Below the pieces are notes generated by a model. It saw nothing but the letters and a program-made list of their open reading frames with translations, ran no database searches and had not been told where the DNA came from. From Thermococcus eurythermalis (GTDB lineage Archaea; Methanobacteriota_B; Thermococci; Thermococcales; Thermococcaceae), in assembly GCF_000769655.1 (NCBI RefSeq), contig NZ_CP008887.1, positions 930,001 through 994,000 of the forward strand: 64,000 bases of DNA, given 5' to 3'. Below are positions 1 to 8,839 of the stretch, in pieces (position 1 is the first letter of the stretch; every line of letters begins with the position of its first letter). A program made the translations under genes and the position numbers.

Positions 1-778
1 CTATGCCCGCTTTTACGTTGAGCCTTATCTCGGCCTCGATGTTTTCAAGGGGTATGTAGCGGGCCACCCTCAGGTTCGGCTCGCAGAAGCGGCAGCCCCT
101 TCCGCAGCCGCGCATGACCTCGATGAGGCCCTTGTACGAGGGGGCAACTATAGTGGGAATCTGCTCGACCCTCGGCCAGCCCTTTATGAATATCGTTTCG
201 TCGGCGCTCCCGGATTCGATGTCCCTGAAGAGGTCGCCGGCAACGTGGTCGACCTCGCCTATAACGACGTGGTCAATCCTGAGCTTTTCCCGCTCTTCCC
301 TTCTGAAGTCCACCTGCCAGGCTCCCGGGCCTCCGACGACGAGCTTGAAGTCCAGCCCCTTCGCGTCCCTGATGCGGTTTATCCTCTCGACGAGCTCCCT
401 GAACTTGACCTTGGTGTAGTTCGTCCATTTCCCGCCGTTCGTGAACATCATGCTCACGGGGCCGAGTCCGAGGGGGTCCATCTCGTATAGGGCCACAACG
501 GTTGTGTCCCTGCCGATGAACTTCTCTATCCTGCGCGGGTGGGCGACGACAACTTCGTCCCGCCTAAAGCCGTCTCTGAGGAGTGCCGCCTCGACCTTCC
601 TGAGACCGTAGGGAGCCTGCGTTAAAACGCCGTTCTCGTCTGGAAGCTGGGTGTCAAGGAGCCTGAAGACCCACTTTGGAAGCTTGTCGTAGGGTGCACA
701 GCCCAGGAAGTCCAGCAGGGGGACGTCGTGGTACGTGCTCGTCAGCGTTTCGTCGGTCGTCAGCACGATTCGAGTCAT
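1..778 (-). CDS. radical SAM protein, C-terminus cut by window edge
   Basis: The first 259 residues are visible. A CxxxCxxC cluster (Cys225, Cys229, Cys232, in RGCGRGCRFCEP) is the radical-SAM 4Fe-4S motif. The roughly 220 residues before it contain short Rossmann-like segments (LVVGGPGAW, HVVIGEVDH), as in families with a B12-binding-like N-terminal domain. I chose ATG 778 because GGTGA lies five bases upstream and an AT-rich box near 810 predicts a short leader; ATG 790 is an in-frame alternative. The substrate cannot be told from the visible part. Confidence 0.85.
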   Translation of the reverse strand, partial: MTRIVLTTDETLTSTYHDVPLLDFLGCAPYDKLPKWVFRLLDTQLPDENGVLTQAPYGLRKVEAALLRDGFRRDEVVVAHPRRIEKFIGRDTTVVALYEMDPLGLGPVSMMFTNGGKWTNYTKVKFRELVERINRIRDAKGLDFKLVVGGPGAWQVDFRREEREKLRIDHVVIGEVDHVAGDLFRDIESGSADETIFIKGWPRVEQIPTIVAPSYKGLIEVMRGCGRGCRFCEPNLRVARYIPLENIEAEIRLNVKAGI

Positions 779-898
779 TTTGGTCACCATAGGTATGAAA
801 GAAAAACTGCATATTTAAGAGTTTCCATTTTCTTTAATACCCAAAGTGCCAATTTGGAATATGTCGGTATCAAACTATATAAAAAAGTAAAAAAACGT

Positions 899-1954
899 CT
901 AAACCGCCTGGGTGTCCAACTGAATCCGGTTATATTTTGATAGTATCTCCTTGACATTGTCAATGGGCAAAGCGTACCTCACGTGTCCGTTGCCCTCAAC
1001 CGTTCTCGCCTGGAGAAGCGCGTTGATTATGGCCTCCTCAGTCGCCTCGGCGGTTGCCTTGAAGAGCCTGCTGAGGGCGTTGTCGGGCAGGAAACTGAGC
1101 AGGTGGGGCTCTTTATCCAGCGGGGCCGTCTGCGCCGTTGAGAAGGCAAGGACTACGTCCCCGCTCCCGTGGTACGCGTAGCCGCCGGTTCTCGCGAGGC
1201 CGACAACTGCCCTTTTCGCGACCCTCTTCAGCCCCCTCGCGGTCAGGGGCGCGTCCGTTGCCACCACCATCGAGATGCTGCCCTTCGCGGAGGGCCCCCT
1301 TCCGGGGTAGTCCTTCAGCTCAAGGCCGACGGGGACGCCGGCTATTGTGAGGTCTTCCCTCCTGCCGAAGTTCGCCAGGACGAGCGACGCGACCGTGTAC
1401 TCCTCGCCGCCGATTTCGACGACCCGTGAGGAAGAGCCTATTCCGCCCTTGAACTCGAAGGCGCTCATTCCGGTTCCAGCACCAACGGCACCTTCCTCAA
1501 AGTCAAGGCTCGCGTTTTTGACGGCCTCGAAGTAGTGCTCCTCCCTGACGGCCATCTTCCTGATGTTGTTGAGGTAGGAGTCGTTGCACTCCATCACGAC
1601 CGGAGAGACGCTCTTCAGGTCTGGGTTGAGCTCAATCATGTGCTTTACCATCGCGCTTGCGACCGTGTAGACGCTCAGCGTGTTGGTTAGGGCTATCGGC
1701 GTCTCAATGTAGCCGAGCTCATCGACCTGGACGAAGCCTATTGGCTTTGAGAAGCCGTTCATGACGAAGGTCGAGGCAAAGAGCTTTTCCTTGAAGGGGT
1801 TCTTCACCGGCGGGAGCAGGACAGTAACCCCAGTCCTCACGTCGTCGCCCTCGATGAGGGTTACGTGGCCGACCCTGACTCCCAGGTCGGCTATCGAGTT
1901 CCTCTTTCCGTGCTCGAAAACGCCTATCTTTATGCCCAGCTCCGGGGCCTTCAT
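899..1954 (-). CDS. DmpA/P1-family N-terminal-nucleophile aminopeptidase
   Basis: 351 residues, matching family S58 (DmpA, BapA). The motif KGSISMVVATDAPL holds the Gly-Ser bond which, in characterised relatives, is cut autocatalytically so that Ser (residue 226 from this start) becomes the N-terminal nucleophile of the beta chain. GGIGSSSR and YHGSGDVVLAFSTA are also family segments. Relatives act as D-aminopeptidases, esterases or beta-aminopeptidases; the substrate here is unknown. ATG 1954 follows GGTGATACC; an in-frame ATG 48 bases upstream lacks such a site. It is divergent from the ABC importer. Confidence 0.85.
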   Translation of the reverse strand: MKAPELGIKIGVFEHGKRNSIADLGVRVGHVTLIEGDDVRTGVTVLLPPVKNPFKEKLFASTFVMNGFSKPIGFVQVDELGYIETPIALTNTLSVYTVASAMVKHMIELNPDLKSVSPVVMECNDSYLNNIRKMAVREEHYFEAVKNASLDFEEGAVGAGTGMSAFEFKGGIGSSSRVVEIGGEEYTVASLVLANFGRREDLTIAGVPVGLELKDYPGRGPSAKGSISMVVATDAPLTARGLKRVAKRAVVGLARTGGYAYHGSGDVVLAFSTAQTAPLDKEPHLLSFLPDNALSRLFKATAEATEEAIINALLQARTVEGNGHVRYALPIDNVKEILSKYNRIQLDTQAV

Positions 1955-2007
1955 GGTATCACCGGTGATAAATTGTATGCCGGGCTTAACAACCTTGCCC
2001 AATCAAG

Positions 2008-2016
2008 GCTTATAAA
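2008..2016 (+). promoter_or_regulatory. TATA box of the ABC importer operon
   Basis: CTTATAAAG lies 23-31 bases before ATG 2039. In Thermococcales, transcription starts about 25 bases after the box, so the mRNA should be nearly leaderless. This agrees with the lack of a clear ribosome binding site before ATG 2039. Confidence 0.55.
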
Positions 2017-2038
2017 GGGCAAAAACCGAGTTTTGGCC

Positions 2039-3664
2039 ATGAGGTTTAAGGTCAGCTACCTCGCTTTCACCCTCCCACTGGCGTTCCTGTTCGTTTTCTT
2101 CTACCTGCCTATGGTGGATATCATGAGGCTCGGCCTGTGGGAAAACGGCCCGACCCTGAAGTTTCTTTCTGCCGTCTTGGGAAACTCTTACCACCGCTGG
2201 GTCATAGGGTTTACGATAGGCCAGGCCCTCGCCTCGACGGCCCTGACGCTCCTCATAGGGCTCCCCGGGGCGTATATTTTTGCCCGCTATGATTTTCCAG
2301 GGAAGAGGGCAATCAGAGCCCTTCTGACCGTCCCGTTCGTCATGCCGAGCATAATGGTGACCCTTGGTTTCCTCCTGCTGTTCGGCAGGGACGGGTTCAT
2401 AGCCGGCATAATCGGGCGTGACCCCGGCATAGTCTACACCTGGAAGGCCATACTGCTTGCCCATGCCTTTTACAACTTCCCCATCGTTGTCAGAATGGTC
2501 TCGTCCCTCTGGGAGAGGGTCAATCCTCACTACGAGGAGATGGCCAAGACCCTCGGTGCGAGGGGCTTCAGGCTCTTCTGGAAGGTCACCCTGCCCCTGA
2601 TATCGCCTGCCATTTTTGCTTCCGCGATGCTGACCTTTATATTCTGCTTCCTGAGCTTCTCAATCCCGCTCGTCCTTGGGGGATACAGATACGTTACAAT
2701 AGAGGTTGATATCTTCTCGACCGTCATGACGCTCCTTGACTTCAGGACGGGCTCGGCGCTGGCGGTCATACAGATAACCCTTAGTGCGCTCTTCATGTAC
2801 ATCTACCTCCGCTCTCTCGATGCCTATTCAAAGAGGGAAGAGCAGAAAGTGCTCCAGACGCCGGCGAAGCTTGGACTCCGCGACCTTTTGAGCCTCAAGG
2901 GGCTCGGAATAGTCCTCTACTCCCTCCTCGTGCTCGTCTTTATAGTTGCGCCCCTCCTTGCTGTGGTCTACGACTCCCTTCTCTTCAACGGCCACCTCAG
3001 CCTTGAGAACTACAGGAGGGTCTTCTCACCCGAATACAACCCCATGTTCGGCATCTCGACGTTTGGGGCGGTTCGGAACTCAATCCTCTTTGGCTTCACG
3101 ACGGTCGTGGTCTCGACGCTCATAGCACTCCCCCTCGCGTACCTCCTCAACCGCTGGGACTTTAAGGGCAAGAGACTCCTCGACGTCCTCGTCATGCTCC
3201 CCCTGGCTAGCTCCCCTGTTACGGTGGCCTTGGGGTACATCATGGTATTCCAGTCCACACCCCTCTACTACACGTTCTGGATTATCGCCATAGCGCACTC
3301 CATCATAGCGTATCCGTTTGTCTTCCGCTCCCTCTCCACAGGGCTCGGCAAGATAAAGCGGAACCTCCGCGAGGCCGCGCTGGCGCTGGGGGCAAACGAG
3401 TGGAAGGCGTTTGTGAAGGTCGAACTGCCCCTCGCGGTCGGTAGCTTCATAGTCGGGGCGATATTCGCCTTTGCGATGAGCATAGCCGAGCTCGGTGCGA
3501 CCTATATGCTCGCCCCGCCAGAGTACACGACCATGAGCCTGGCCGTCTACAAGTTTATCGGGTCGAGGCAGTTCGGTAGTGCGTCTGCCCTCTCCGTAAT
3601 TTTGATGGCTGTCTCGGTTATAGGATTCCTAATGATAGAAAAGGTCGGTGAGGACGTATGGTGA
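2039..3664 (+). CDS. ABC importer fused permease (ThiP/FbpB-like)
   Basis: 541 residues carrying two binding-protein-dependent permease domains in one chain, with about twelve hydrophobic segments. Each half has the cytoplasmic EAA loop that docks the ATPase (EEMAKTLGARGFRLFWKVTLP and EAALALGANEWKAFVKVELP). This fused layout is typical of thiamine and iron(III) importers. The gene overlaps the ATPase gene by seven bases. No periplasmic-type binding-protein gene lies beside it, so the substrate is open. The start rests on the TATA position and on the first membrane segment. Confidence 0.85.
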   Translation: MRFKVSYLAFTLPLAFLFVFFYLPMVDIMRLGLWENGPTLKFLSAVLGNSYHRWVIGFTIGQALASTALTLLIGLPGAYIFARYDFPGKRAIRALLTVPFVMPSIMVTLGFLLLFGRDGFIAGIIGRDPGIVYTWKAILLAHAFYNFPIVVRMVSSLWERVNPHYEEMAKTLGARGFRLFWKVTLPLISPAIFASAMLTFIFCFLSFSIPLVLGGYRYVTIEVDIFSTVMTLLDFRTGSALAVIQITLSALFMYIYLRSLDAYSKREEQKVLQTPAKLGLRDLLSLKGLGIVLYSLLVLVFIVAPLLAVVYDSLLFNGHLSLENYRRVFSPEYNPMFGISTFGAVRNSILFGFTTVVVSTLIALPLAYLLNRWDFKGKRLLDVLVMLPLASSPVTVALGYIMVFQSTPLYYTFWIIAIAHSIIAYPFVFRSLSTGLGKIKRNLREAALALGANEWKAFVKVELPLAVGSFIVGAIFAFAMSIAELGATYMLAPPEYTTMSLAVYKFIGSRQFGSASALSVILMAVSVIGFLMIEKVGEDVW

Positions 3665-4659
3665 GTGTTGAGTTACGGGGCGTGAGCAAGCGCTGGGACA
3701 ACTTCGAGCTTCAGGTTGATCTCTCAGCCCGGGACGGCGAGTTCCTGACGCTTCTCGGCCCGAGCGGGTGTGGAAAAACGACGACCCTCAGGATAATAGC
3801 CGGCCTCGAAAGGCCCGACTCTGGGAGGGTCTTCTTCGACGGGAAGGACGTCACTGACCTTGAGCCCTACGAGAGGAACATCGGCATCGTCTTTCAGGAC
3901 TACGCCCTTTTCCCGCACATGACGGTGTTCAAGAACGTCGCTTTTGGGCTGGAGATGAGGAAGGTATCTAAGGTGGAGATAGAGCGGAAGGTCAGGTGGG
4001 CGCTTGAACTCGTGGGTCTGGAAGGCTTTGAAAACCGCTATCCGGAACAGCTGAGCGGTGGACAGCAGCAGAGGGTGGCCCTCGCAAGGGCCCTTGTTGT
4101 GGAGCCCGAAGTCCTTCTCCTCGACGAGCCCCTCAGCAACCTCGACGCCAAGATAAGGGAGCGCCTCCGCGCTGAGATACGGCGCATTCAGCGGGAGCTC
4201 GGCATAACGACGATATACGTTACCCACGACCAGGAGGAGATGGCAGTGAGCGACAGGATTGCCGTCATGAACGTCGGCAGGGTTGAGCAGATAGGTGAGC
4301 CCCTGGAGCTTTACTACCACCCAAAGACGGAGTTCGTGGCCAGGTTCCTTGGAATAAGCAACATACTGGAGCTCGATGCGGAGAACGGTGTGGCAAGGCT
4401 GGGGGGCATTGAATTCAACGTTGGGGTTGATGGGAAGGTCAGGGTGTTCTTCAGGCCGGAGAGCGTCCTCGTGACTCCCGGTGGTGATGCCCGTGTTACG
4501 GGATATGAGCTCCTTCCGGGGCGGATTAGGCTTTACCTCGACGTTGAAGGTCACACAATCATAGCGGAGCGCCCACTTCCGGATTTGCCCTTTGAGCCTC
4601 ACAGCGTCCCTCATAAGGTAGGCCTTGTGGTAAGGTCTTTCTCACTCCTCACTTTATAA
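3658..4659 (+). CDS. ABC importer ATPase with TOBE-like C-terminus
   Basis: 333 residues. Walker A is GPSGCGKTT (about residue 34), the Q-loop is in VFQDYALF, the signature is LSGGQQQRVALARAL, Walker B is VLLLDEPLSNLD and the switch His is in VTHDQEEM. The last 90 or so residues fit a TOBE-type regulatory domain of the MalK/PotA/FbpC class. It powers the preceding permease, and translation is coupled through the overlap. GTG 3661 is a possible alternative start. Confidence 0.9.
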   Translation: MVSVELRGVSKRWDNFELQVDLSARDGEFLTLLGPSGCGKTTTLRIIAGLERPDSGRVFFDGKDVTDLEPYERNIGIVFQDYALFPHMTVFKNVAFGLEMRKVSKVEIERKVRWALELVGLEGFENRYPEQLSGGQQQRVALARALVVEPEVLLLDEPLSNLDAKIRERLRAEIRRIQRELGITTIYVTHDQEEMAVSDRIAVMNVGRVEQIGEPLELYYHPKTEFVARFLGISNILELDAENGVARLGGIEFNVGVDGKVRVFFRPESVLVTPGGDARVTGYELLPGRIRLYLDVEGHTIIAERPLPDLPFEPHSVPHKVGLVVRSFSLLTL

Positions 4660-4665
4660 CATGTT

Positions 4666-4725
4666 TATGTCAAAAAAAGTTTTATAAATTGCTTTTATCG
4701 CCGTTTCTATGTCAACTAAATGTCA
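4666..4725 (+). promoter_or_regulatory. NCS2 permease promoter with TATGTCAA repeats
   Basis: A TATA box (TTTATAAA, 4681-4688) is flanked by two direct copies of TATGTCAA at 4666-4673 and 4708-4715. A third ATGTCA occurs at 4720-4725. The copies straddle the TATA box and the predicted transcription start, where a repressor could act. That role is inferred; only the repeats and box are seen. Confidence 0.4.
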
Positions 4726-4743
4726 GTTACTGGGGGGACGCTC

Positions 4744-6117
4744 ATGGGTTGGTTCGAAAGGTACTTCGAGTTCGAGAAGTATGGAACCGATATGAAAACC
4801 GAAGTGCTCGCTGGAGTGACGACATTTCTGACTATGGCTTATATCCTCTTCATTAACCCTAAAATCCTCAGCGATGCGATGGGCCCTGAAGCCTTTGACT
4901 CGCTCGTCGCCGTCACAGCCCTTGCAGCTGGTTTTACAACGATACTCATGGGTATCTACGCCAAGAAGCCCTTCGCCCTCGCGCCCGGTATGGGCCTCAA
5001 CGCCTACTTCGCCTACACAGTGGCCCCGAAGTACGGCTGGAAAGTGGCCCTCGCGGCGGTTTTTGTTGAGGGCCTCATCTTTATAGCCCTCACAATCACA
5101 AAGGTCAGGAGCGCGGTAATCCACGCGATTCCCAGGAGCCAGAAGTATGCAATCGGTGCCGGAATCGGGCTGTTCCTCACGCTCATAGGGCTCAACGATG
5201 TCGGGCTCCTCTCTGCGCAGGTTGAAGGTTCCAAAGATGCCGTCATATCCCTCGGCAAGACAGTTCTCCTGAGTGGAACTCTCAAATTAACCGGTCTGAA
5301 CACGAATGTTCTATTATCAAAGCAGATACTACTTTTCTTTTTTGGAGTTCTCCTCACTGGTATCCTCATCTCCCTGCGCATAAAGGGTGCTCTTCTGATT
5401 TCCATACTGACTACGAGCGTCCTCGGCTGGGTCACCGGAGCGGCGCCCTGGCCCGAGAAGCTGTTCTCGACTCCAACCATAAGCTACACTTTCATGCAGA
5501 TGGACCTCCACGGCCTCATAAGTGCTGGAGCCCTTGGAGTCGTCTTTGCGTTCTTCATGGTGGACTTCTTTGACACCCTTGGAACGATAACCGGTCTGAG
5601 CGCCAAGGCCGGCTTCCTCACAGAGGACGGCAGGGTTCCCGACGCCGAGAAGGTGCTCCTGACGGACGCTATTGGTACGACCGTCGGAGCTGTCCTTGGA
5701 ACCTCAACAGTCACCACCTACATAGAGAGTGCGGCGGGAATAGAGGAGGGCGGCAGGACTGGAATGACTGCCCTCGTCACAGGATTCCTCTTCCTCGCCA
5801 TTGGACTCTTCATAGCCCCGCTTGCTCAGGCAATACCGGCCTTCGCAACCGCCCCTGCCCTCGTCGTGGTCGGATATTACATGCTCAGTGCCCTCAAGGA
5901 AGTCGACTTCAGCGACCACACCGAGGCACTGCCCGCGTTCCTCGTCCTCGTCACGATACCATACACTTACTCGATAGCCGACGGAATCGGCGCGGGCTTT
6001 ATAAGCTACACCGTCCTAAAGGTCTTCAGCGGCCGCTGGAGGGAAGTTCACCCGCTCATGTACATACTCGCGATGGTCTTCGTGGTTTATTTTGCCTACC
6101 TCGGAGGCCTCTTCTGA
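4744..6117 (+). CDS. NCS2-family purine permease (AzgA-like)
   Basis: 457 residues and polytopic. It matches the AzgA/PbuG branch of nucleobase permeases: N-terminal TFLTMAYILFINPKIL, GMGLNAYFAYTV, then MVDFFDTLGTITGLSAKAG and TSTVTTYIESAAGIEEGGRTG, which form the substrate site in this family. It probably imports adenine, guanine or hypoxanthine by proton symport. ATG 4744 follows a G-rich stretch and gives the usual family N-terminus (MGWFERYF). ATG 4720, eight codons upstream, is possible. It appears monocistronic. Confidence 0.88.
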   Translation: MGWFERYFEFEKYGTDMKTEVLAGVTTFLTMAYILFINPKILSDAMGPEAFDSLVAVTALAAGFTTILMGIYAKKPFALAPGMGLNAYFAYTVAPKYGWKVALAAVFVEGLIFIALTITKVRSAVIHAIPRSQKYAIGAGIGLFLTLIGLNDVGLLSAQVEGSKDAVISLGKTVLLSGTLKLTGLNTNVLLSKQILLFFFGVLLTGILISLRIKGALLISILTTSVLGWVTGAAPWPEKLFSTPTISYTFMQMDLHGLISAGALGVVFAFFMVDFFDTLGTITGLSAKAGFLTEDGRVPDAEKVLLTDAIGTTVGAVLGTSTVTTYIESAAGIEEGGRTGMTALVTGFLFLAIGLFIAPLAQAIPAFATAPALVVVGYYMLSALKEVDFSDHTEALPAFLVLVTIPYTYSIADGIGAGFISYTVLKVFSGRWREVHPLMYILAMVFVVYFAYLGGLF

Positions 6118-6193
6118 TTCTTCTCTTTTCTCATTTCAGCTAGTTTTTTCTCGGGAAAGACAGTTCAGAACAGAGTTAATGATGGGAAAGAAT

Positions 6194-6631
6194 TCATTTC
6201 TTCTCACGTTTCTCTTTGAGGAACTGCTTGAGGACGTAGGGGCACTGCTCCTGGATAAACTTCGCGAACTCCTTCATCCTCTCCACGGTTATTTCGCTGA
6301 CGTAGTGCTCGAACTGGCAGGCGTCCTGCTCGGCTATCTCCTCGGGTATGCCGAGGATGTCAACGAAGAACTTTGTGAGGGCCAGGTGCTTTGAGTAGGT
6401 CTCCTTTGCTATTCTCTCTCCTTCCTCGGTGAGCAGAATTCTGTCGTACTTCTCGTACTCGACGAGTCCCTTCTCGGCGAGCTTCTTGAGGGCGTCAACG
6501 ACGCTTGGCGGCTTGACGTTCATTATCTTCGCTATGTCCTTAACGCGGATTACACCCTTGTTCTTGTGAAGGAGGTACATTGTCTCAAGGTACTCTTCCT
6601 CTCTCTTACTGACTCTCTTGCTGACTTTCAC
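6194..6631 (-). CDS. DtxR/MntR-family metal-dependent regulator
   Basis: 145 residues. The first 65 or so form a winged helix (VKDIAKIMNVKPPSVVDALKKLAEKGLV). The second domain carries the metal-binding and dimerisation pattern AEQDACQFEHYVSE, matching the Cys-x2-Glu-His ligands of DtxR proteins. It should repress iron or manganese uptake genes when metal is bound. The SH3-like third domain is absent, as in MntR. GTG 6631 is chosen because GGTGAGGAGT precedes it; GTG 6640 would overlap that site. It is divergent from dphB. Confidence 0.85.
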   Translation of the reverse strand: MKVSKRVSKREEEYLETMYLLHKNKGVIRVKDIAKIMNVKPPSVVDALKKLAEKGLVEYEKYDRILLTEEGERIAKETYSKHLALTKFFVDILGIPEEIAEQDACQFEHYVSEITVERMKEFAKFIQEQCPYVLKQFLKEKREKK

Positions 6632-6720
6632 ACTCCTCACCGGGTTAGGTTGGCCAAAAACCTTTAAGTAGTTTTCCCAAAACTTAAAAGTTTTAGGAGA
6701 ACCCCCTATCGGTGGTTGAG

Positions 6721-7515
6721 ATGGCGCTCTATTTCATAGGACTTGGGCTCTATGATGAGAAGGACATAACGCTCAAAGGTCTTGAAACAGCCAGAAAGTG
6801 CGACAAGGTATTTGCCGAGTTTTATACGTCACTCCTCGCGGGAACAACGATAGATAAAATTGAGGAGCTCATAGGCAAGCCCATCATGAGGCTAAGCCGG
6901 GAAGACGTCGAGCTCAATTTTGAGAGGATAGTCCTCCCGGAGGCCAAAGAAAAGGACGTCGCGTTCCTCACTGCAGGAGACCCGATGGTGGCGACAACCC
7001 ACTCGGACTTAAGAATCCGGGCAAAGAAAGCGGGCGTCGAGAGCTACGTCATCCATGCGCCCAGCATCTACTCTGCCGTGGCGATTACGGGTCTCCAGAT
7101 TTACAAGTTCGGGAAGAGCGCCACCGTAGCTTATCCAGAGGGAAACTGGTTCCCGACGAGCCACTACGACGTAATCAAGGAAAACAGGGAGCGCGGCCTT
7201 CATACACTCCTGTTCCTTGACATAAAGGCTGACCAGAACCGATACATGACCGCCAACGAGGCGATGGAGATACTCCTCCAGGTTGAGGGCATGAAAAAAG
7301 CGGGAGTGTTCACGCCGGAGACGCTCGTCGTTGTCCTCGCCAGGGCCGGTTCTCTGAACCCGACGATAAGGGCGGGCTACGTTAAGGAGCTGATAGACGA
7401 GGACTTCGGAAGACAGCCTCACGTTCTCATCGTGCCGGGTAGGCTCCACATCGTCGAGGCGGAGTACCTGGTTGAGTTCGCCGGTGCACCCAAGGAACTC
7501 CTGGAGGAAGTTTAG
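6721..7515 (+). CDS. dphB: diphthine synthase
   Basis: 264 residues. This is the SAM-dependent methylase of diphthamide synthesis, which modifies a histidine of elongation factor 2. Family segments are YFIGLGLYDEKDIT at the N-terminus, FLTAGDPMVATTHSDL (SAM pocket) and HAPSIYSAVAITGLQIYKFG. The length matches archaeal DphB (about 265). ATG 6721 follows GGTGGTTGAG. Its promoter is divergent from the DtxR-type regulator. Confidence 0.95.
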   Translation: MALYFIGLGLYDEKDITLKGLETARKCDKVFAEFYTSLLAGTTIDKIEELIGKPIMRLSREDVELNFERIVLPEAKEKDVAFLTAGDPMVATTHSDLRIRAKKAGVESYVIHAPSIYSAVAITGLQIYKFGKSATVAYPEGNWFPTSHYDVIKENRERGLHTLLFLDIKADQNRYMTANEAMEILLQVEGMKKAGVFTPETLVVVLARAGSLNPTIRAGYVKELIDEDFGRQPHVLIVPGRLHIVEAEYLVEFAGAPKELLEEV

Positions 7516-7555
7516 CGAAAGCTTTATATTTCCCCCCGTTCCCCATACTTTGGGC

Positions 7556-7633
7556 GGGCCCGTGGTCTAGTCTGGTTATGACGCCGCCCTCACGAGGCGG
7601 AGGTCCGGGGTTCGAAGCCCCGCGGGCCCACCA
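7556..7633 (+). tRNA. tRNA-Val (CAC)
   Basis: 78 bases with the CCA encoded. The acceptor stem is GGGCCCG paired with CGGGCCC, the anticodon loop is CTCACGA (anticodon CAC), and the T arm carries GGTTCGAAGCC. There is no intron. Confidence 0.95.
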
Positions 7634-8006
7634 TCGAAACTTTGCCTTCGCAAAGTTTCATCAAAGTTGGTAGCTCCTTTTGGAAAGCTAAATTTTAAGT
7701 GGTTTTCTCATTGAATTGTCGTTTTGAGTGTGAGAATCTCTATAATTGCTCCTTTTGTATAGGTTTACTTTTTGAATCGACGCCCGAAGGGCGTCAAAAG
7801 AGAGTAAACCCCCTTTATATGTGTTGTTTTGGCTGGTTTCTCTTTTGTAAAGTGGGATTTTACAGGTAAAATCTACTCTACTTGGGCCGTTATGTAAAGA
7901 GCTACGAACTTTTGGTGAAGCTTTTTCCAAAAGCTTCCGCGAAGTTCGCTTTGCAAAAATTTTACACACTTCTCAGCATGAAAAAGGGTTGCAAGGTTCG
8001 AAAGCC
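7634..8006. other. gene-free AT-rich region with several hairpins
   Basis: I see no credible gene here. The stretch holds a 10-bp hairpin right after tRNA-Val (7636-7659), a nested palindrome (7763-7809) and an AAGCTTTTTCCAAAAGCTT inverted repeat near 7920-7936. The same kinds of hairpins recur in the gene-free stretches near 25.9, 30.4 and 40.7 kb, so I read it as one copy of a dispersed intergenic element. Confidence 0.5.
7763..7809. repeat. nested palindrome, copy A
   Basis: The inner hairpin GACGCCC-GAA-GGGCGTC (7779-7795) sits inside TTTTTGA/TCAAAA and the outer arms GTTTACT (7763-7769) and AGTAAAC (7803-7809). Copies with the same design but different bases lie at 25940-25988 and 40644-40699. 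Confidence 0.6.
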
Positions 8007-8015
8007 TTTTAAATA
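8007..8015 (+). promoter_or_regulatory. TATA box of the S10/spc superoperon
   Basis: TTTTAAATA, preceded by a purine-rich BRE-like GAAAGCC, lies about 60 bases before the first gene (ATG 8071) and predicts a leader of about 35 bases. No equally good box is seen before L3, so the methylase and the ribosomal genes are probably cotranscribed. Confidence 0.5.
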
Positions 8016-8070
8016 GTCTCCACAAGCTCCCTTCAGCTTAGGGGAGACAGTGGGGGCAGGATGAGGGAAA

Positions 8071-8838
8071 ATGGCTTGGCATGTCTTCATTCCCGATTCC
8101 CTCCTTGAAGAGACCGACGACCCAAAAATCCGGACGTACAAGGTTGGGCAGGTTGCGAGGGCCTGCGCAATCTTCGGCGTCGAGCACATCTGGATTTACA
8201 GGGCAGGCGGAAGGGACGGGAAGTTCATCAAAACGGTCCTTGAGTACATGGAAACCCCGCAGTACCTCAGGAAGAGGCTGTTTCCGATAATGCCAGAGCT
8301 CCGCCACGTCGGTGTCGTCCCCCCGCTCAGGACGCCCCACCACAAGCTCAAAGGGAAACCCAAGGTCAGCGAAATCCGCGAGGGCTATGCCTTCCGGAAG
8401 GGAAGACGGGTGTACGCTGACATCGGGCTCGACGAGCTGGCCCTGGTTGAGGGGGACGTTGAAGGGCGCGCAACGTTTAGGATTGTCTCGACGAAGCCTC
8501 TCAAAGTCATTCCAGCGAAGCCAGAAGGGTACTGGGGCTACAGGGTTCACCTGAGCAGAAAGCCCCTGGCGAAAACACTTAAAAAGGCTCACCTGGATTT
8601 GGCAATCGCGACCTCGCGGAAGGGTCGCGACGTGAGAGAGGTCAGCCTTCCCCCGCTGGAGGGGGAGGTTGGTATCGCCTTTGGCTCGCCGAGGAAGGGC
8701 GTTATGGAGCTCCTCGGCGGCGAGTACGAGTTTGATTTCGTGCTCAACACGATTCCAAATCAAAAAACTAAAACCGTCCGCACCGAGGAGGCGCTCCTCG
8801 CCACGCTGGCGATATTCAATCTCATGAGGAGGGATTGA
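8071..8838 (+). CDS. SPOUT-fold RNA methyltransferase (COG2106-like)
   Basis: 255 residues. The N-terminus ([37 protein letters not shown]) and the C-terminal segment ([28 protein letters not shown]) match the SPOUT1/C9orf114 family, whose C-terminal knot binds SAM. An OB-like insert occupies the middle. Members are predicted rRNA methylases, and human SPOUT1 is linked to uridine-N3 methylation; the site here is unknown. It lies one base before rpl3 and opens the superoperon. Confidence 0.85.
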   Translation: MAWHVFIPDSLLEETDDPKIRTYKVGQVARACAIFGVEHIWIYRAGGRDGKFIKTVLEYMETPQYLRKRLFPIMPELRHVGVVPPLRTPHHKLKGKPKVSEIREGYAFRKGRRVYADIGLDELALVEGDVEGRATFRIVSTKPLKVIPAKPEGYWGYRVHLSRKPLAKTLKKAHLDLAIATSRKGRDVREVSLPPLEGEVGIAFGSPRKGVMELLGGEYEFDFVLNTIPNQKTKTVRTEEALLATLAIFNLMRRD

Positions 8839-8839
8839 G

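Noticed and set aside
3724-4614. Minus-strand frame of 296 codons opposite the ABC ATPase
   Set aside because: Shadow of a gene with all ABC motifs on the plus strand.
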